In this document: piece by piece, positions 36,494 to 47,163 of the stretch
Position numbering within the stretch: position 1 is the first letter of the stretch
Layout of the letters: the number at the start of each line of letters is the position of its first letter
NCBI GenBank assembly: GCA_902621855.1
Contig: CACNNQ010000001.1
Location: forward strand, 62,001-126,000
Length of the DNA stretch: 64,000 nt
DNA from: an uncultured Alphaproteobacteria bacterium
GTDB taxonomy: Bacteria > Pseudomonadota > Alphaproteobacteria > HIMB59 > GCA-002718135
Direction of reading: 5' to 3'
Notes under the pieces: model-generated
Told to the model about the DNA's origin: nothing
The model's input: the letters and a program-made list of their open reading frames with translations, nothing else
Databases searched by the model: none
Translations under genes and position numbers: made by a program

Positions 36494-36515
36494 ATTAATT
36501 TATTACAATAAATAA

Positions 36516-38144
36516 ATGGAAGTAGAACGCGAGTCAATGGAATATGATGTTGTGGTAGTAGGTGCTGGTCCATCAGGCCTTTCAACTGCAATTAAACTAA
36601 AACAGCTGAACCCAGAAATTAATGTTTGTGTATTAGAAAAGGGATCAGAGGTTGGGGCCCATATTTTAAGTGGTAATGTCTTTGAAACAAGAGCACTCGA
36701 TGAACTAATACCTGATTGGAGAAGTAAAGACTCACCAATTAAAACTAAAGTAACAAAAGAAAAGTTTTTATTCTTATCTAAGAAAAGCTCGTTAAATTGG
36801 CCTACATGGCTCCTTCCTAGTGTTCAAAAAAACCATAAGAATTATATCATTAGTCTTGCAAATTTATGTAGATGGCTTGCAAGTGAGGCTGAAAGTTTAG
36901 GGGTAGAAATTTTTCCAGGATTTGCAGCATCTAAAATATTATATTCAGACGATGATAATGTAATTGGTGTTCAAACTGGTGATATGGGTATTGATAAAGA
37001 TGGTAACAAAAAAGATAGTTTTGAACCAGGTATTAATATTAACGCTAAAGTAACGGTATTCGCTGAAGGTTGCAGAGGTCATTTAGGTAAAGAATTAATT
37101 AAAAAATATAATTTATCGAAAGATAAGTCACCACAACAATACGGAATTGGGTTTAAAGAAATTTGGGAAGCAGATGAAAGTCAGCATGAAGAAGGTCTTG
37201 TCATGCATACTGCAGGATGGCCATTAGATAATGCAACTTATGGCGGCAGTTTTTGTTATCATGCAGAAAATAAACAAATATTTTTAGGTTACGTAATCGG
37301 TCTTGATTATAAAAATCCTTATTTATCGCCTTATGATGAATTTCAAAAATTTAAAACTCACCCAGCAATTAAGAAAATTCTAACTAATGGAAAACGTATC
37401 GCTTATGGAGCAAGAGCACTTATTGAAGGCGGAATTCAAAGTTTACCTAAAATGTATATGCCAGGCGGATTACTAATTGGATGCGATGCAGGTACTTTAA
37501 ATATGCCAAAGATTAAAGGTTCACATACTGCAATGAAAAGTGGAATCATAGCTGCTGAAACAATTAACGATTATTTAAGTAAATCTGTACCTCTTGCAGC
37601 ATATGAAGATAAATTTAAACGTTCATGGATTTATAAAGAATTGTTTGCTGCAAGGAACGTGAAACCTAGTTTTAATTGGGGACTAATACCTGCAATAATA
37701 TTTACAGGAATTGATCAAATAATATTTAGAGGCAAACTTCCTTTTACACTAAAACACAAACATGCTGATCATGAAGCTTTAAAATTAGCAAAAGATTCAA
37801 AAAAAATAGATTATCCAAAATATGATGGAATTTTTACTTTTGATAAAACCAGTTCTGTTTATTTGACTGGAACTAACCATGAAGCCGATCAGCCAGTGCA
37901 TTTGCAATTAAAGGATAAGGAATTACCAATAAAATTTACTTTAAATGCATATGATGAGCCATCTCAAAGATATTGTCCTGCTGGTGTATATGAGATTGAT
38001 AAGACAGATATTCAAAATCCCAAATTTGTAATTAATGCTCAAAATTGTATTCATTGTAAAACATGTGATATTAAAGAGCCATCACAAAACATAAATTGGG
38101 TTGTGCCTGAAGGCAGCGGGGGACCAAATTATGCAAATATGTAA
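36516..38144 (+). CDS. etfD: Electron transfer flavoprotein-ubiquinone oxidoreductase
   Basis: 542 residues. The FAD motif VVVVGAGPSGLSTAI starts near residue 11. The C-terminal [4Fe-4S] cysteines are Cys487 (RYCPAGVY) and Cys511, Cys514 and Cys517 (NCIHCKTCDIK), followed by the conserved NWVVPEGSGGPNYANM end. The start is taken at 36516 because the ERESMEYDVVVVG leader is typical of alphaproteobacterial ETF-QO. The membrane-associated enzyme passes electrons from reduced ETF to quinone. Its direct linkage to a methylamine dehydrogenase gives a complete electron path from substrate to respiratory chain. Confidence 0.95.
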   Translation: MEVERESMEYDVVVVGAGPSGLSTAIKLKQLNPEINVCVLEKGSEVGAHILSGNVFETRALDELIPDWRSKDSPIKTKVTKEKFLFLSKKSSLNWPTWLLPSVQKNHKNYIISLANLCRWLASEAESLGVEIFPGFAASKILYSDDDNVIGVQTGDMGIDKDGNKKDSFEPGININAKVTVFAEGCRGHLGKELIKKYNLSKDKSPQQYGIGFKEIWEADESQHEEGLVMHTAGWPLDNATYGGSFCYHAENKQIFLGYVIGLDYKNPYLSPYDEFQKFKTHPAIKKILTNGKRIAYGARALIEGGIQSLPKMYMPGGLLIGCDAGTLNMPKIKGSHTAMKSGIIAAETINDYLSKSVPLAAYEDKFKRSWIYKELFAARNVKPSFNWGLIPAIIFTGIDQIIFRGKLPFTLKHKHADHEALKLAKDSKKIDYPKYDGIFTFDKTSSVYLTGTNHEADQPVHLQLKDKELPIKFTLNAYDEPSQRYCPAGVYEIDKTDIQNPKFVINAQNCIHCKTCDIKEPSQNINWVVPEGSGGPNYANM

Positions 38145-38187
38145 TATTTTTGAAAATACTTATTATTTAAATTAATTCATTTTGATT

Positions 38188-39021
38188 ATGAATAAAGATA
38201 AAATTGTATTTACTTTTGCAACAGCGGAAGTAAATTTTATTGGTCAATTATTTATTAAAATTACTGAACTATTAACAGGAAAATTAAAATTAAAAAAATT
38301 ATATGACGAATATTTATCTGAAAATAGACCTCCTGAACTTTTTTGGGATGATGCAGTAGATAAATTAAAACTTACTTTAATAACTAATTTTCAAGATGGT
38401 AGTTATATTCCTAAAACTGGAAAATTAATTGTTATTGCAAATCATGCCTTTGGAGTTGCCGATGGTGTATCTATATGCTCAGCTATTTCAAAAGTAAGGC
38501 AAGATTATAAAATGGTTACTCATAAGGTTTTAAGACAAGCAGAGGCAGTAAAAGATAAAATATTACCAATAGATTTTAATGAAACTAAAGAAGCTTTATT
38601 GACAAATATTAGTACTCGAAAAGAAGCTGAAAAGGTTTTACATAACGAGGGTGTTCTTGTTCTTTTTCCATCAGGTAGAATTGCAACAAAACAAAATTTT
38701 AAAAAGTTTACAAAAGCTGACGATGGTGAATGGAAACAATGGGTTTCCAAACTAATTCTTAAGACCAAAAGTCCTGTTTTACCAATTTTTTTTGATGGTC
38801 AAAATAGTCAGCTCTATCATATAGCAAATAAAATTGGACAAACATTTAGATACTCTTTATGCATGTATGAACTTAGAAGAAAGATAGGTGATGAAATTTA
38901 TATGTATTTTGGTTCACTTATACCTTTCGAAAAACTTGAAAAAATTGGAGATATTAAACAAATCACTCGATATTTAAGAAAAACAACATATTCTTTAGAT
39001 CCACAATATAATAATAATTAA
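38188..39021 (+). CDS. Lysophospholipid acyltransferase family protein (PlsC-like)
   Basis: 277 residues from ATG 38188; an in-frame TTG lies 6 nt upstream. The acyltransferase block I reads NHAFGVADG (about 86-94) and a downstream FPSGRIATKQNF (about 160-171) fits block III, where the sequence positions the phosphate-binding Gly-Arg. The spacing resembles the OlsB/hemolysin-like (COG3176-type) acyltransferases more than classic PlsC. It probably acylates a lipid intermediate in the inner membrane. It follows ETF-QO by about 40 bp and precedes a small membrane coiled-coil gene. The substrate is unknown. Confidence 0.78.
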   Translation: MNKDKIVFTFATAEVNFIGQLFIKITELLTGKLKLKKLYDEYLSENRPPELFWDDAVDKLKLTLITNFQDGSYIPKTGKLIVIANHAFGVADGVSICSAISKVRQDYKMVTHKVLRQAEAVKDKILPIDFNETKEALLTNISTRKEAEKVLHNEGVLVLFPSGRIATKQNFKKFTKADDGEWKQWVSKLILKTKSPVLPIFFDGQNSQLYHIANKIGQTFRYSLCMYELRRKIGDEIYMYFGSLIPFEKLEKIGDIKQITRYLRKTTYSLDPQYNNN

Positions 39022-39059
39022 ATATTTATTTTTTATTTTTGTCGATTTATAGAGCTCAT

Positions 39060-39731
39060 ATGACAGGGTTTGTTGGATTACAAGCAAGGAGAAGAAGAAG
39101 AAATAGAATTTACTTTCTTTTTATAATTATATTTTTTTTTATTTTAGTTTTTTATTTACCAACAGTAGATTTTTCAACAGAAGAAAATGAATTGCCTAAC
39201 GATATATTACCCAATTCAATTGATGATAAGTCAAGTTTAATATCCGAAATTGAGGAATTAAAATTAGAAGTATTTCAAAAGGATCAGAGAATAAAATTTA
39301 GAGATAATCAAATTAGTGACCTTACAAGTCAACTTAAAGATATAAAACAATCATTAACTTCGCTTGAAATCGAATATAATAAAACAGCTGGTAACTTTTC
39401 TATACTGGAAGATAGCTTATCAGAAAATAGTTCAGAGAGTTTAAATGAAATAAAAAAACTAAATGATAAAATAAAAGAATTAAATGTTTTAATACAAAAT
39501 TATAAAGAGCAAATAACAAATTTAAAACAAGAAGTTAATGATGCAATTTCTGCTGAAGATTATCAAAATATAAATATTGAAAATTCAATACTAAAAAATG
39601 AAATTAAGTTGATTAAAGATAAAAATTTTGAAACTGAAAGTATTTTAAAGGAACTACAAAATACAATAGAGGAAAAGCAAAAAGAAATAGATAAACTTTT
39701 ATATTTAAAAGATTTAAGTCACCATGGATAA
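39060..39731 (+). CDS. Single-pass membrane protein with long coiled coil
   Basis: 223 residues from ATG 39060; a TTG at 39039 would add seven. A basic cluster (RRRRRN) is followed by one membrane helix (about 18-36), which gives an N-in topology. The rest, about 60-220, is a heptad-rich coiled coil (EIEELKLEVFQKDQ, EIKKLNDKIKELN, EIKLIKDKNFETESILKEL) that should project into the periplasm. I do not recognise the family. Its end abuts the convergent nuclease gene (39732) without spacing. Such architecture suits a scaffold or tether in the envelope, but nothing more can be concluded. Confidence 0.7.
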   Translation: MTGFVGLQARRRRRNRIYFLFIIIFFFILVFYLPTVDFSTEENELPNDILPNSIDDKSSLISEIEELKLEVFQKDQRIKFRDNQISDLTSQLKDIKQSLTSLEIEYNKTAGNFSILEDSLSENSSESLNEIKKLNDKIKELNVLIQNYKEQITNLKQEVNDAISAEDYQNINIENSILKNEIKLIKDKNFETESILKELQNTIEEKQKEIDKLLYLKDLSHHG

Positions 39732-40214
39732 TTATTTATTTTTTTTTCTAAATAAATAAGGCTCTTCAAAATCTCCAATCCAAATACCCTTCTTATTTCG
39801 TTTTGCTTCCTCTTCTTCTTCAACATAATCGTTTGAATAATATCGATAAGCTATTGCCCATCCATTAAGAACCATTTCACTATTTAAATCTAAATTATCT
39901 TTGTAACAGACTCCAATAAATCTATTATATCTATCCTTACCTTGTGTTATGCATTCAATTTTATTATTACCAATTAATTCCTTTAAGAACTTTGCTGATT
40001 CAATACCACAATTCCAGACTTCACTATTTTTATTGCATATTTGATTTGTTTCAGGGGCATCAATAGCATGCAGTCTTATTTTATTTTTATTAATGTGTAT
40101 AGTATCACCATCAATTACTTTTGCTTTTCCTAATATAGTCTTACTAGATGATACTGTGCTTAAAGAAATTAAGATAAGAAATAAATTAAATATTAAGATT
40201 TTTACTACCATCAA
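39732..40214 (-). CDS. Exported thermonuclease (SNase-like)
   Basis: 160 residues with a signal peptide (VKILIFNLFLILISLSTVSS). The staphylococcal-nuclease fold is shown by GKAKVIDGDTIHI (catalytic Asp, about 28-40), KIRLHAIDAPETNQ (Arg/Glu region, 44-57), and GKDRYNRFIGVC (93-104, second catalytic Arg). It is expected to cut DNA and RNA in the periplasm or medium and may be a nutrient-scavenging enzyme. It overlaps the end of soxG by 29 nt and is thus the last gene of the metF-fhs-soxBDAG operon, although its role there is unclear. Confidence 0.88.
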   Translation of the reverse strand: MMVVKILIFNLFLILISLSTVSSSKTILGKAKVIDGDTIHINKNKIRLHAIDAPETNQICNKNSEVWNCGIESAKFLKELIGNNKIECITQGKDRYNRFIGVCYKDNLDLNSEMVLNGWAIAYRYYSNDYVEEEEEAKRNKKGIWIGDFEEPYLFRKKNK

Positions 40215-40761
40215 CTAATAAATCATAAACATATTTTGCATGCGATCTGTTTAAATGTAAATCTAGTGAAGTCTCTCCTTTATCAGTATTATTTCTGATA
40301 AAAAGTACTGGAATTTTTATAAATATAGTTTGAGCTACAGAAAAATTAGTTTCCAAAATTTTTTCTAAGTTGGCTACAAGAAATTTAGAAAGTAAAATAA
40401 ATACCTTTTCACCTTCAAGTCGTAAAACAGTTTTATTAAATGAAACATCAGTTATTGCTGTTTTTTCTGGATTAAGTTTAGATTCTAATAGAGAAATAAT
40501 TTCATCTTTCTCATTTTCTGGTGTTTCGACTAACCATTCATTAGGACCAAGCCAAAAAATACTAATATTATTATTAAAAATTCTTACATTTGGCTCAATT
40601 GGTAAAACCAGGTTTAATACTGAGCCTATATTTTTCATAAATTCTTTATCTGAACTTTTACCTCGTATATTTATTTTACCTGATAGAGCTTTTTCTTCTA
40701 TTGTTACTCCATTGTAATTTTTTTTATTTATATTCAAAACATTACTGTAAGTTAAACTCAT
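40186..40761 (-). CDS. soxG: Sarcosine oxidase gamma subunit
   Basis: 191 residues matching the small SoxG subunit of heterotetrameric sarcosine oxidase. It has the GcvT-related N-terminal pattern: NVRIFNNNISIFWLGPNEWLVETP (about 62-85, quoted by its ends VRIFNN and GPNEWLVETP), TDVSFNKTVLRLEG and the DLHLNRSHAKYVYDLLVDG end. It overlaps soxA by four bases (ATGA) and the nuclease gene by 29 nt. It completes the set needed for an active SoxBDAG enzyme. The similarity is moderate, but the position is diagnostic. Confidence 0.88.
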   Translation of the reverse strand: MSLTYSNVLNINKKNYNGVTIEEKALSGKINIRGKSSDKEFMKNIGSVLNLVLPIEPNVRIFNNNISIFWLGPNEWLVETPENEKDEIISLLESKLNPEKTAITDVSFNKTVLRLEGEKVFILLSKFLVANLEKILETNFSVAQTIFIKIPVLFIRNNTDKGETSLDLHLNRSHAKYVYDLLVDGSKNLNI

Positions 40762-43748
40762 TGATTAACCCTTTGATTCTCAGGATCAATAAATATTGGA
40801 CTAGTTATTTCTACTTCAATATTTTCATTTTCCATTGGTGCAATTAAAACACTTCCTTTTTTTTCAAGACCACCTTTGATTAAAGCTAAAGCAAAAGAGC
40901 TTTTTAAATTAGGTGAATAATAACTAGAGGTCACGTGACCAACCATTTTCATAGGAAGGGCAGTTATTTCTTCAACCAATTGAGATCCTTCTTCAAGAAC
41001 CTTATTTGGATCTTTAGTTCTTAATCCAACTAATTGTTTCCTATCTTTTTTAATAGTATCACTTCTATATAATGCCCTTTTACCAATAAAATCATATTTC
41101 TTCTTACTAACGATCCAGTCCATATCCAGATCTACTGGTGTCACTGATCCATCTGTTTCTTGACCAACAATAATAAATCCTTTTTCAGCACGAAGTACAT
41201 GCATCGCTTCAGTACCATATGGAGTAATATTAAATTCCTTACCTTTATCTATAAAAAGTTCCCAAAGATTTTTAGCATAGCCAGATGGCACATTTATTTC
41301 ATAACACATTTCCCCAGTAAAACTTATACGCATGACTCTACATTTTATTCCGTTAATATTAATATTCTTAAAACTCATATGAGGAAAATTTTCTTTTGAA
41401 AAATCAAAATCTGGAACTAGTTTTTGCATTAATTTTTTTGAATTTGGGCCATTTAAGCTTATCGTTCCATAATTTTCTGTTACGGATGTTAAATATACTT
41501 CTAACTCTGGCCATTCTGTTTGCAACCAATCTTCTAATTTTGACATTACTGATGCCGCATTTCCTGTAGTTGTTGACATAAGATAGTGATACTCATCCAA
41601 TCTAGTTGTTACACCATCATCAATAACCATTCCATCGTCACCTAACATCACACCATATCGACATTTTCCAATTTCTAATTTTGACCATGAATTTGTGTAA
41701 ACTCTATTTAAAAATTCACTTACATCTCTACCCTTAATATCTATTTTACCAAGAGTTGATGCATCTAATATTCCTAGACTATCTCTAGTTGCTTTTACCT
41801 CTCTATTTAAAGCAGATTGAAAACTTTCATTCTTTTGAGGATAATACCAGGCTCTTTTCCATTGGCCTACGTCCTCAAATAAAGCTTTATTATCAATATG
41901 CCATTGATGCATTGGGCTTGTTCTCTCTAAATCAAAAAATTCTTTAACATGACGCCCAGCAATTGCTCCAAATGTAACTGGTTTATAGGGTAAACGAAAT
42001 GTTGTTGTACCTAATTCAGAGATTTCAGTATTTGTTAACTCTGATATTATTCCAAGTGCATTGACATTACTGGTCTTGCCTTGATCAGTTGCCATTCCTG
42101 TAGTTGTATATCGTTTGACATGTTCAATGGATTGAAAACCCTCTTTTAAAGCTAGTTTAATATCTTTTGCTGTTACATCGTTTTGAAAATCTACAAACAT
42201 TTTTGTTCTTGAGATACTGTTCTTTGATGTAATCCAAACATTTTCGTGTTTGCCATGCTGCACATTATCTGATTTGTAATTTACTTCACCAAGTTCATTT
42301 TGCTGATTATCATTTAAATATTTATATGTATCTTCTTCAGTTTTTATTAATATTTCATTTAAATTATAGTCACCATTGCAACTGCCAACACACAATGTAT
42401 CTTGATAAACTTCATTAGGAATAAAACTTCCATCTACATCTCTAAATTTGAGTTTTCCTTTTGATTGAGTAAATAAATGAACAGTAGGAGTCCAACCACC
42501 AGCAATTGCTAAAAGATCACATTTAATATTAATAGAAGATTTTTGATTATTGTTTTCAGTTTTTATTTTTCTTAATTTAACTTCTCTAATTTTTAATCTT
42601 CCAACAGTATCACTAATTTCATAACCTTTTAGTATAGTAATACCTAATTTATTTGCTTTTTTAGGGTAATATCCATCACTACCATCTCTTGTATCGACAA
42701 TAGCCTCTACTTTTATACCTTGTTCAAAAAAATTTATTGCAGTTTCATAGGCACTATCATTGTTTGTAAAAAAAACTAAATTTTTTCCAGGTGCAACTCC
42801 ATACTTATTTAAGTATTTTTTCGCACTGTTAGAAAGCATAATACCAGGCCTATCATTATTGTTAAAAATTATTGGTCGTTCAATTGCTCCAGTTGCTAGA
42901 ATAACTTTTTTAGATCTAATTTTCCAAACTCTTTCTCTGATATCATTTTTTTTATTTAAACCTTTTTCGGGATCAATTTCTTGTACTGCTAATAATAAAT
43001 TATAATTCAAGTATGCAAAACAAGTCGTATTTTTAACTATTTTTACATTTGAATTTTTAGAAAGTTTATCAACGATTTTATTTTTCCATTCATCGATTGG
43101 TAAATTATTAATTTTAATGTCTTGATTTTTTGTAGATAAAATTTCACCCCCTAGATCTTCTTCTTGTTCAATTAGTAATACCTTATAATTTTTATTCGCT
43201 GCAATTTCTGCTGAAATTAATCCACTTACTCCTGCTCCAATAACTAGAACATCACAATGATAATGAAAATGTTCGTATTTGTGGGGATCATCTTTTTTTG
43301 GAGATTTACCAAGTCCTGCAGCATGTCTTATAAAAAACTCATATGCCTTCCAAAACTTTGGTGGCCACATAAAGGTCTTGTAATAGAACCCTGCAGGAAA
43401 AAATGGTGATAGTAAATCATTTATAGCGCCTGCATCAAATTTCACTGAAGGCCAATTATTTTGACTAAAAGCTTTTAACCCCTCATATATCTGGACTTCA
43501 GTCACTCTTCTATTAGGTTCGGTATATTCTTTAGTCTCAAGCTGAACTATTCCATTAGGTTCTTCACTACCTGCGGTATAAATACCCCTCGGTCGATGAT
43601 ATTTAAAACTTCTTCCTACTAAGTGAACGTCATTTGCAAGAAGTGCTGAAGCTAGGGTGTCACCTTCAAATCCAAAATATTCTTTATTATCAAAATAAAA
43701 CCTAACAGACTTATTATTTTCGAGATTTTTATTATTTTTGTATCGCAT
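40758..43748 (-). CDS. soxA: Sarcosine oxidase alpha subunit
   Basis: 996 residues, the full SoxA size. It begins with a 2Fe-2S-like SoxA N-terminal domain (RGIYTAGSEEPNG near 53-65). An NAD-binding pyridine nucleotide domain follows (VLVIGAGVSGLISA near 169-182). The C-terminal third is the GcvT-like THF domain with MKLVPDF-type and GMVIDDGVTTR sequences. It pairs with SoxB, SoxD and SoxG to oxidise sarcosine to glycine, with the methyl passed to THF as methylene-THF. It lies in order soxB-soxD-soxA-soxG, with 8 nt to soxD. There is no frame interruption. Confidence 0.94.
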   Translation of the reverse strand: MRYKNNKNLENNKSVRFYFDNKEYFGFEGDTLASALLANDVHLVGRSFKYHRPRGIYTAGSEEPNGIVQLETKEYTEPNRRVTEVQIYEGLKAFSQNNWPSVKFDAGAINDLLSPFFPAGFYYKTFMWPPKFWKAYEFFIRHAAGLGKSPKKDDPHKYEHFHYHCDVLVIGAGVSGLISAEIAANKNYKVLLIEQEEDLGGEILSTKNQDIKINNLPIDEWKNKIVDKLSKNSNVKIVKNTTCFAYLNYNLLLAVQEIDPEKGLNKKNDIRERVWKIRSKKVILATGAIERPIIFNNNDRPGIMLSNSAKKYLNKYGVAPGKNLVFFTNNDSAYETAINFFEQGIKVEAIVDTRDGSDGYYPKKANKLGITILKGYEISDTVGRLKIREVKLRKIKTENNNQKSSINIKCDLLAIAGGWTPTVHLFTQSKGKLKFRDVDGSFIPNEVYQDTLCVGSCNGDYNLNEILIKTEEDTYKYLNDNQQNELGEVNYKSDNVQHGKHENVWITSKNSISRTKMFVDFQNDVTAKDIKLALKEGFQSIEHVKRYTTTGMATDQGKTSNVNALGIISELTNTEISELGTTTFRLPYKPVTFGAIAGRHVKEFFDLERTSPMHQWHIDNKALFEDVGQWKRAWYYPQKNESFQSALNREVKATRDSLGILDASTLGKIDIKGRDVSEFLNRVYTNSWSKLEIGKCRYGVMLGDDGMVIDDGVTTRLDEYHYLMSTTTGNAASVMSKLEDWLQTEWPELEVYLTSVTENYGTISLNGPNSKKLMQKLVPDFDFSKENFPHMSFKNININGIKCRVMRISFTGEMCYEINVPSGYAKNLWELFIDKGKEFNITPYGTEAMHVLRAEKGFIIVGQETDGSVTPVDLDMDWIVSKKKYDFIGKRALYRSDTIKKDRKQLVGLRTKDPNKVLEEGSQLVEEITALPMKMVGHVTSSYYSPNLKSSFALALIKGGLEKKGSVLIAPMENENIEVEITSPIFIDPENQRVNQ

Positions 43749-43756
43749 CTTTATTT

Positions 43757-44113
43757 TTAAAATCTATCTTTTTTTGATGTTGATAAATTCCCTGATCCAA
43801 TACTTGGCTCACCTGAAGGAGTAGCTGGAATATTTGCTTTTAATTTAGGAGGAGCTTTTCCCATCTTATATACTGCTAGAATTTCATCGGTTGAGGTATT
43901 TCTTGCTAAATTAAACCATTGTCTGCATCCATATTCATGGTTCCATCTTTCATAATGAATTCCTTTTTCGTTCTTTCGCAAGAATAAATATTCTGCCCAT
44001 TGATCATCAGAGAGTTCAGGAGGATTTTTTGGTCTTGCAATATGAGCCTCACCTCCGCAAGAAAATTCAGCTTGATCTCTCTCTCCACAGTATGGGCAAT
44101 TTATTAAAAACAT
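43757..44113 (-). CDS. soxD: Sarcosine oxidase delta subunit
   Basis: 118 residues. It opens with the zinc-binding CPYCG motif (Cys6, Cys9), followed by CGGEAH (Cys19, His24) and EYGCRQWFNLARNT (Cys63 region), the pattern typical of SoxD. The AEYLFLRKNEKGIHYERW stretch is also family-conserved. It stabilises the SoxABDG complex. The gene lies 3 nt after soxB and 8 nt before soxA, giving a compact operon. Confidence 0.93.
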   Translation of the reverse strand: MFLINCPYCGERDQAEFSCGGEAHIARPKNPPELSDDQWAEYLFLRKNEKGIHYERWNHEYGCRQWFNLARNTSTDEILAVYKMGKAPPKLKANIPATPSGEPSIGSGNLSTSKKDRF

Positions 44114-44116
44114 GAT

Positions 44117-45376
44117 TTAATGTGCTACGGCAGCTGCACCATGTTCATCAACTAATTCACCGCTAGAAAATCTATTTATTGTAAAAGGGGCATTTAATTC
44201 ATGAGCTTGATCATTAGCTATAGTGTGAGCAAATACCCAACCAGAACCTGGTGTTGCTTTGAAACCACCTGTTCCCCAACCACAATTAAAATATAGTCCG
44301 TTTATGTGAGTTTTACTGATAATGGGGCTTGCATCAGGACATATATCTACAATCCCCCCCCAATGACGAAGCATTTTCATTCTAGAAAATATTGGAAACA
44401 ATTCAACGATCGCCATTAAAGTATCTTCAACAATGTTAAAGCCACCTCTTTGAGTATATGATGTATATCCGTCTGTTCCAGCACCAATAACTAATTCTCC
44501 TTTATCTGATTGAGATATATAAGCATGAATTGTATTGGACATTACTACAGTGTCAATAACTGGTTTTACTGGTTCTGAAACTAGAGCTTGCAATGGCTTA
44601 CTCTCTAAAGGTAATTTAATTCCAGCCATATTGGCAATAACACTGGTATGACCTGCAGCAGCTATTCCAATTTTATTTGAATTAATAGTTCCTTTTGTTG
44701 TTTCAATACCAGTTACATTTCCATTTTTTACATTAATACCAGTTACTTCACAATTTTGAATTATATCAACCCCCATCTCATCAGCTCCTCTTGCATAACC
44801 CCATGCAACAGCATCATGTCTTGCAGTTCCTGCTCTTCTTTGTAGTGTTGCTCCTAAAACAGGATATCTAATGTTTGGTGAAGTATTTATTATTGGACAA
44901 AATTCTTTTACTTTCTTTGTATCAAGCCATTCACAATCAATATCATTTAGTCTGTTTGCATGCCACCGTCTTTTTAATTCTCTTACATCATGAAGATTAT
45001 GAGCAACATTCAAAACTCCTCTTTGGGAAAACATTACGTTGTAATTTAATTCTTGAGACATACCTTCCCAAAGTTTTAATGCATGCTCGTATAAAGCTGC
45101 ACTTTGATCCCATAAATAGTTTGATCTAATTATAGTGGTATTTCGCCCTGTATTCCCTCCACCTATCCAACCTTTTTCAATTACTGCAATATTATTAATT
45201 CCATGGTTTTTTGCTAAATAGTATGCAGTAGTTAAACCGTGTCCACCACCACCGACTATTATTGCATCATAACTTTTTTTTGGTTCAGGACTATTCCATG
45301 TCTTTTGCCAATTCTCATGATTATTTAAAGCGTTTCTAGCAATAGAAAGAAATGAGTATTTATTATTATTAAACAT
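44117..45376 (-). CDS. soxB: Sarcosine oxidase beta subunit
   Basis: 419 residues of the DAO-type flavoenzyme family. The FAD motif [18 protein letters not shown] is at 38-55. The segment [16 protein letters not shown] (181-196) includes His187, the likely covalent FMN attachment site by analogy to other SoxB proteins. The [13 protein letters not shown] stretch (about 383-395) is also typical. SoxB holds the active site where sarcosine is demethylated. It starts 20 nt after fhs and is followed by soxD. The complete complex plus fhs argues that the methyl group is dissimilated for energy. Confidence 0.95.
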   Translation of the reverse strand: MFNNNKYSFLSIARNALNNHENWQKTWNSPEPKKSYDAIIVGGGGHGLTTAYYLAKNHGINNIAVIEKGWIGGGNTGRNTTIIRSNYLWDQSAALYEHALKLWEGMSQELNYNVMFSQRGVLNVAHNLHDVRELKRRWHANRLNDIDCEWLDTKKVKEFCPIINTSPNIRYPVLGATLQRRAGTARHDAVAWGYARGADEMGVDIIQNCEVTGINVKNGNVTGIETTKGTINSNKIGIAAAGHTSVIANMAGIKLPLESKPLQALVSEPVKPVIDTVVMSNTIHAYISQSDKGELVIGAGTDGYTSYTQRGGFNIVEDTLMAIVELFPIFSRMKMLRHWGGIVDICPDASPIISKTHINGLYFNCGWGTGGFKATPGSGWVFAHTIANDQAHELNAPFTINRFSSGELVDEHGAAAVAH

Positions 45377-45396
45377 TATAACTCTTTATAGCAGTT

Positions 45397-47070
45397 TTAA
45401 AAAAGACCTTCAATTTCTCCATGGTCATTTAGCTTTATCGAATTTGCCGCAGGAACACTTGGTAGACCCGGCATGGTCATAATATCACCGCAAACAACTA
45501 CTATAAATTCCGCTCCTGATGATAATCTTACCTCTCTAATAGGTAAAACGTGGCCAGTGGGGGCACCTTTTAAATTAGGGTCAGTTGAAAAACTATATTG
45601 AGTCTTTGCAATGCAAACAGGTAATTTGCCAAATCCTTTAGTTTCAAAATCTTTCAATTGTTGACGTACTTTCGTGTCTGCCACAACTTCACTTGCGTGA
45701 TAAATCTCTTGTGCAATTTTTTCTATTTTTTTGAATAGAGTTAAATCATCTTCATATAAAAATTTAAATGTATTTTTGTTTTCTTCACAAATATCTATTA
45801 CATTTTGAGCTAATTCAGTTGCACCATCACCACCATCGGACCAGTGAGTACACATAGAAGCCTTGACTCCTTGAGTTGAACAAAAACTTAGAACTGCATC
45901 TACTTCATCTTTTGAATCTGTAATAAAATGATTAATAGCAACAGTTACTGGTAATCCAAATTTTCTAACATTATTAATATGTCTTTCTAAATTTACTAAA
46001 CCTTTTTTAAGAGCATTTACATTTTCATTTTTTAAATTTTCTTTTGAAACATTGCCATGCATTTTTAGTGCTCTAATTGTAGCTACCAAAACTACACAAT
46101 CAGGTTTTAAATTTGATTTTCTACATTTTATATCAAGGAATTTTTCTGCTCCTAGATCAGCTCCAAAGCCTGCTTCAGTTACAACGTAATCACTTAATTT
46201 TAAACTAGCTTTAGTTGCAATTACAGAATTGCAACCATGAGCAATATTTGCAAATGGCCCACCATGAATTATAGCAGGGTTATTTTCTAACGTTTGTGTT
46301 ATGTTGGGTCTAATGGCATCTTTTAATAATACTGTCATTGGACCTTGTGCCCTTAAATCTTTTGCATAAATAGCTTTTTTGTCTCGTGTATAAGCGATAG
46401 TTATATTTCCAATTCTCTGTTCAAGATCTTTTAAATCTTTTGCTAAGCAGAAAATTGCCATTATCTCCGATGCAACAGTAATATCAAAACCATCTTGTCT
46501 AGGATAACCATTTGCAACTCCTCCTAAATCAACAACTATAGATCTAAGCGATCTATCATTCATATCCATTACTCTCTTCCAAACAACCCTTCTAACATCA
46601 ATATTTAATTTATTTCCCCAGTAGATATGATTATCAATTAATGCAGAAAGTAAATTATGAGCAGATGTAATTGCATGAAAGTCTCCAGTAAAATGTAAAT
46701 TAATTTGCTCCATTGGAACTACTTGAGCATAGCCTCCACCAGCTGCACCACCTTTCATACCGAATGATGGTCCAAGACTTGGCTCTCTTAAACAAACTAT
46801 TGATTTCTTTCCTAGTTTATTAAGACCATCGCTTAATCCAACAGAAGTTGTTGTTTTACCTTCTCCTGCTGGTGTTGGAGTTATTGCTGAGACTAGAACA
46901 AGTTTACCATCTTTATTTTTATTAAGTGACTCTATGTACTCCAAGTTTATTTTTGCTATGTGGCGACCCATAGGACTGAAGGCTTCAGGTGTGTCTGGTA
47001 CATCAAGCCCTTTTAGAATTTCACTAATAGGTTTCATTTTAGCTTTTCTTGCTATTTCAATATCTGACAT
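45397..47070 (-). CDS. fhs: Formate-tetrahydrofolate ligase
   Basis: 557 residues, the standard size. The P-loop TPAGEGKTT is at 66-74, and a second hallmark is [14 protein letters not shown] (about 270-283). [12 protein letters not shown] and [17 protein letters not shown] near the C-terminus are conserved. Fhs interconverts formate and formyl-THF with ATP. In a methylamine-degrading operon it can run toward ATP formation. No folD or purU lies in the window, so the links between methylene-THF and formyl-THF must be elsewhere. It is upstream of soxB by 20 nt and downstream of metF by 93 nt. Confidence 0.95.
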   Translation of the reverse strand: MSDIEIARKAKMKPISEILKGLDVPDTPEAFSPMGRHIAKINLEYIESLNKNKDGKLVLVSAITPTPAGEGKTTTSVGLSDGLNKLGKKSIVCLREPSLGPSFGMKGGAAGGGYAQVVPMEQINLHFTGDFHAITSAHNLLSALIDNHIYWGNKLNIDVRRVVWKRVMDMNDRSLRSIVVDLGGVANGYPRQDGFDITVASEIMAIFCLAKDLKDLEQRIGNITIAYTRDKKAIYAKDLRAQGPMTVLLKDAIRPNITQTLENNPAIIHGGPFANIAHGCNSVIATKASLKLSDYVVTEAGFGADLGAEKFLDIKCRKSNLKPDCVVLVATIRALKMHGNVSKENLKNENVNALKKGLVNLERHINNVRKFGLPVTVAINHFITDSKDEVDAVLSFCSTQGVKASMCTHWSDGGDGATELAQNVIDICEENKNTFKFLYEDDLTLFKKIEKIAQEIYHASEVVADTKVRQQLKDFETKGFGKLPVCIAKTQYSFSTDPNLKGAPTGHVLPIREVRLSSGAEFIVVVCGDIMTMPGLPSVPAANSIKLNDHGEIEGLF

Positions 47071-47163
47071 GAGACTCCTTAAATATTAGATTCTTAATTT
47101 ATAAATTAACTTAAAAATCAAACAACTTTTGTTTCATTAAAATATAAAAAAATTGTGAAGAAT

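Noticed and set aside
40370..40717. 115-codon open frame opposite soxG
   Set aside because: Lies wholly within soxG in antisense and shows no family pattern.
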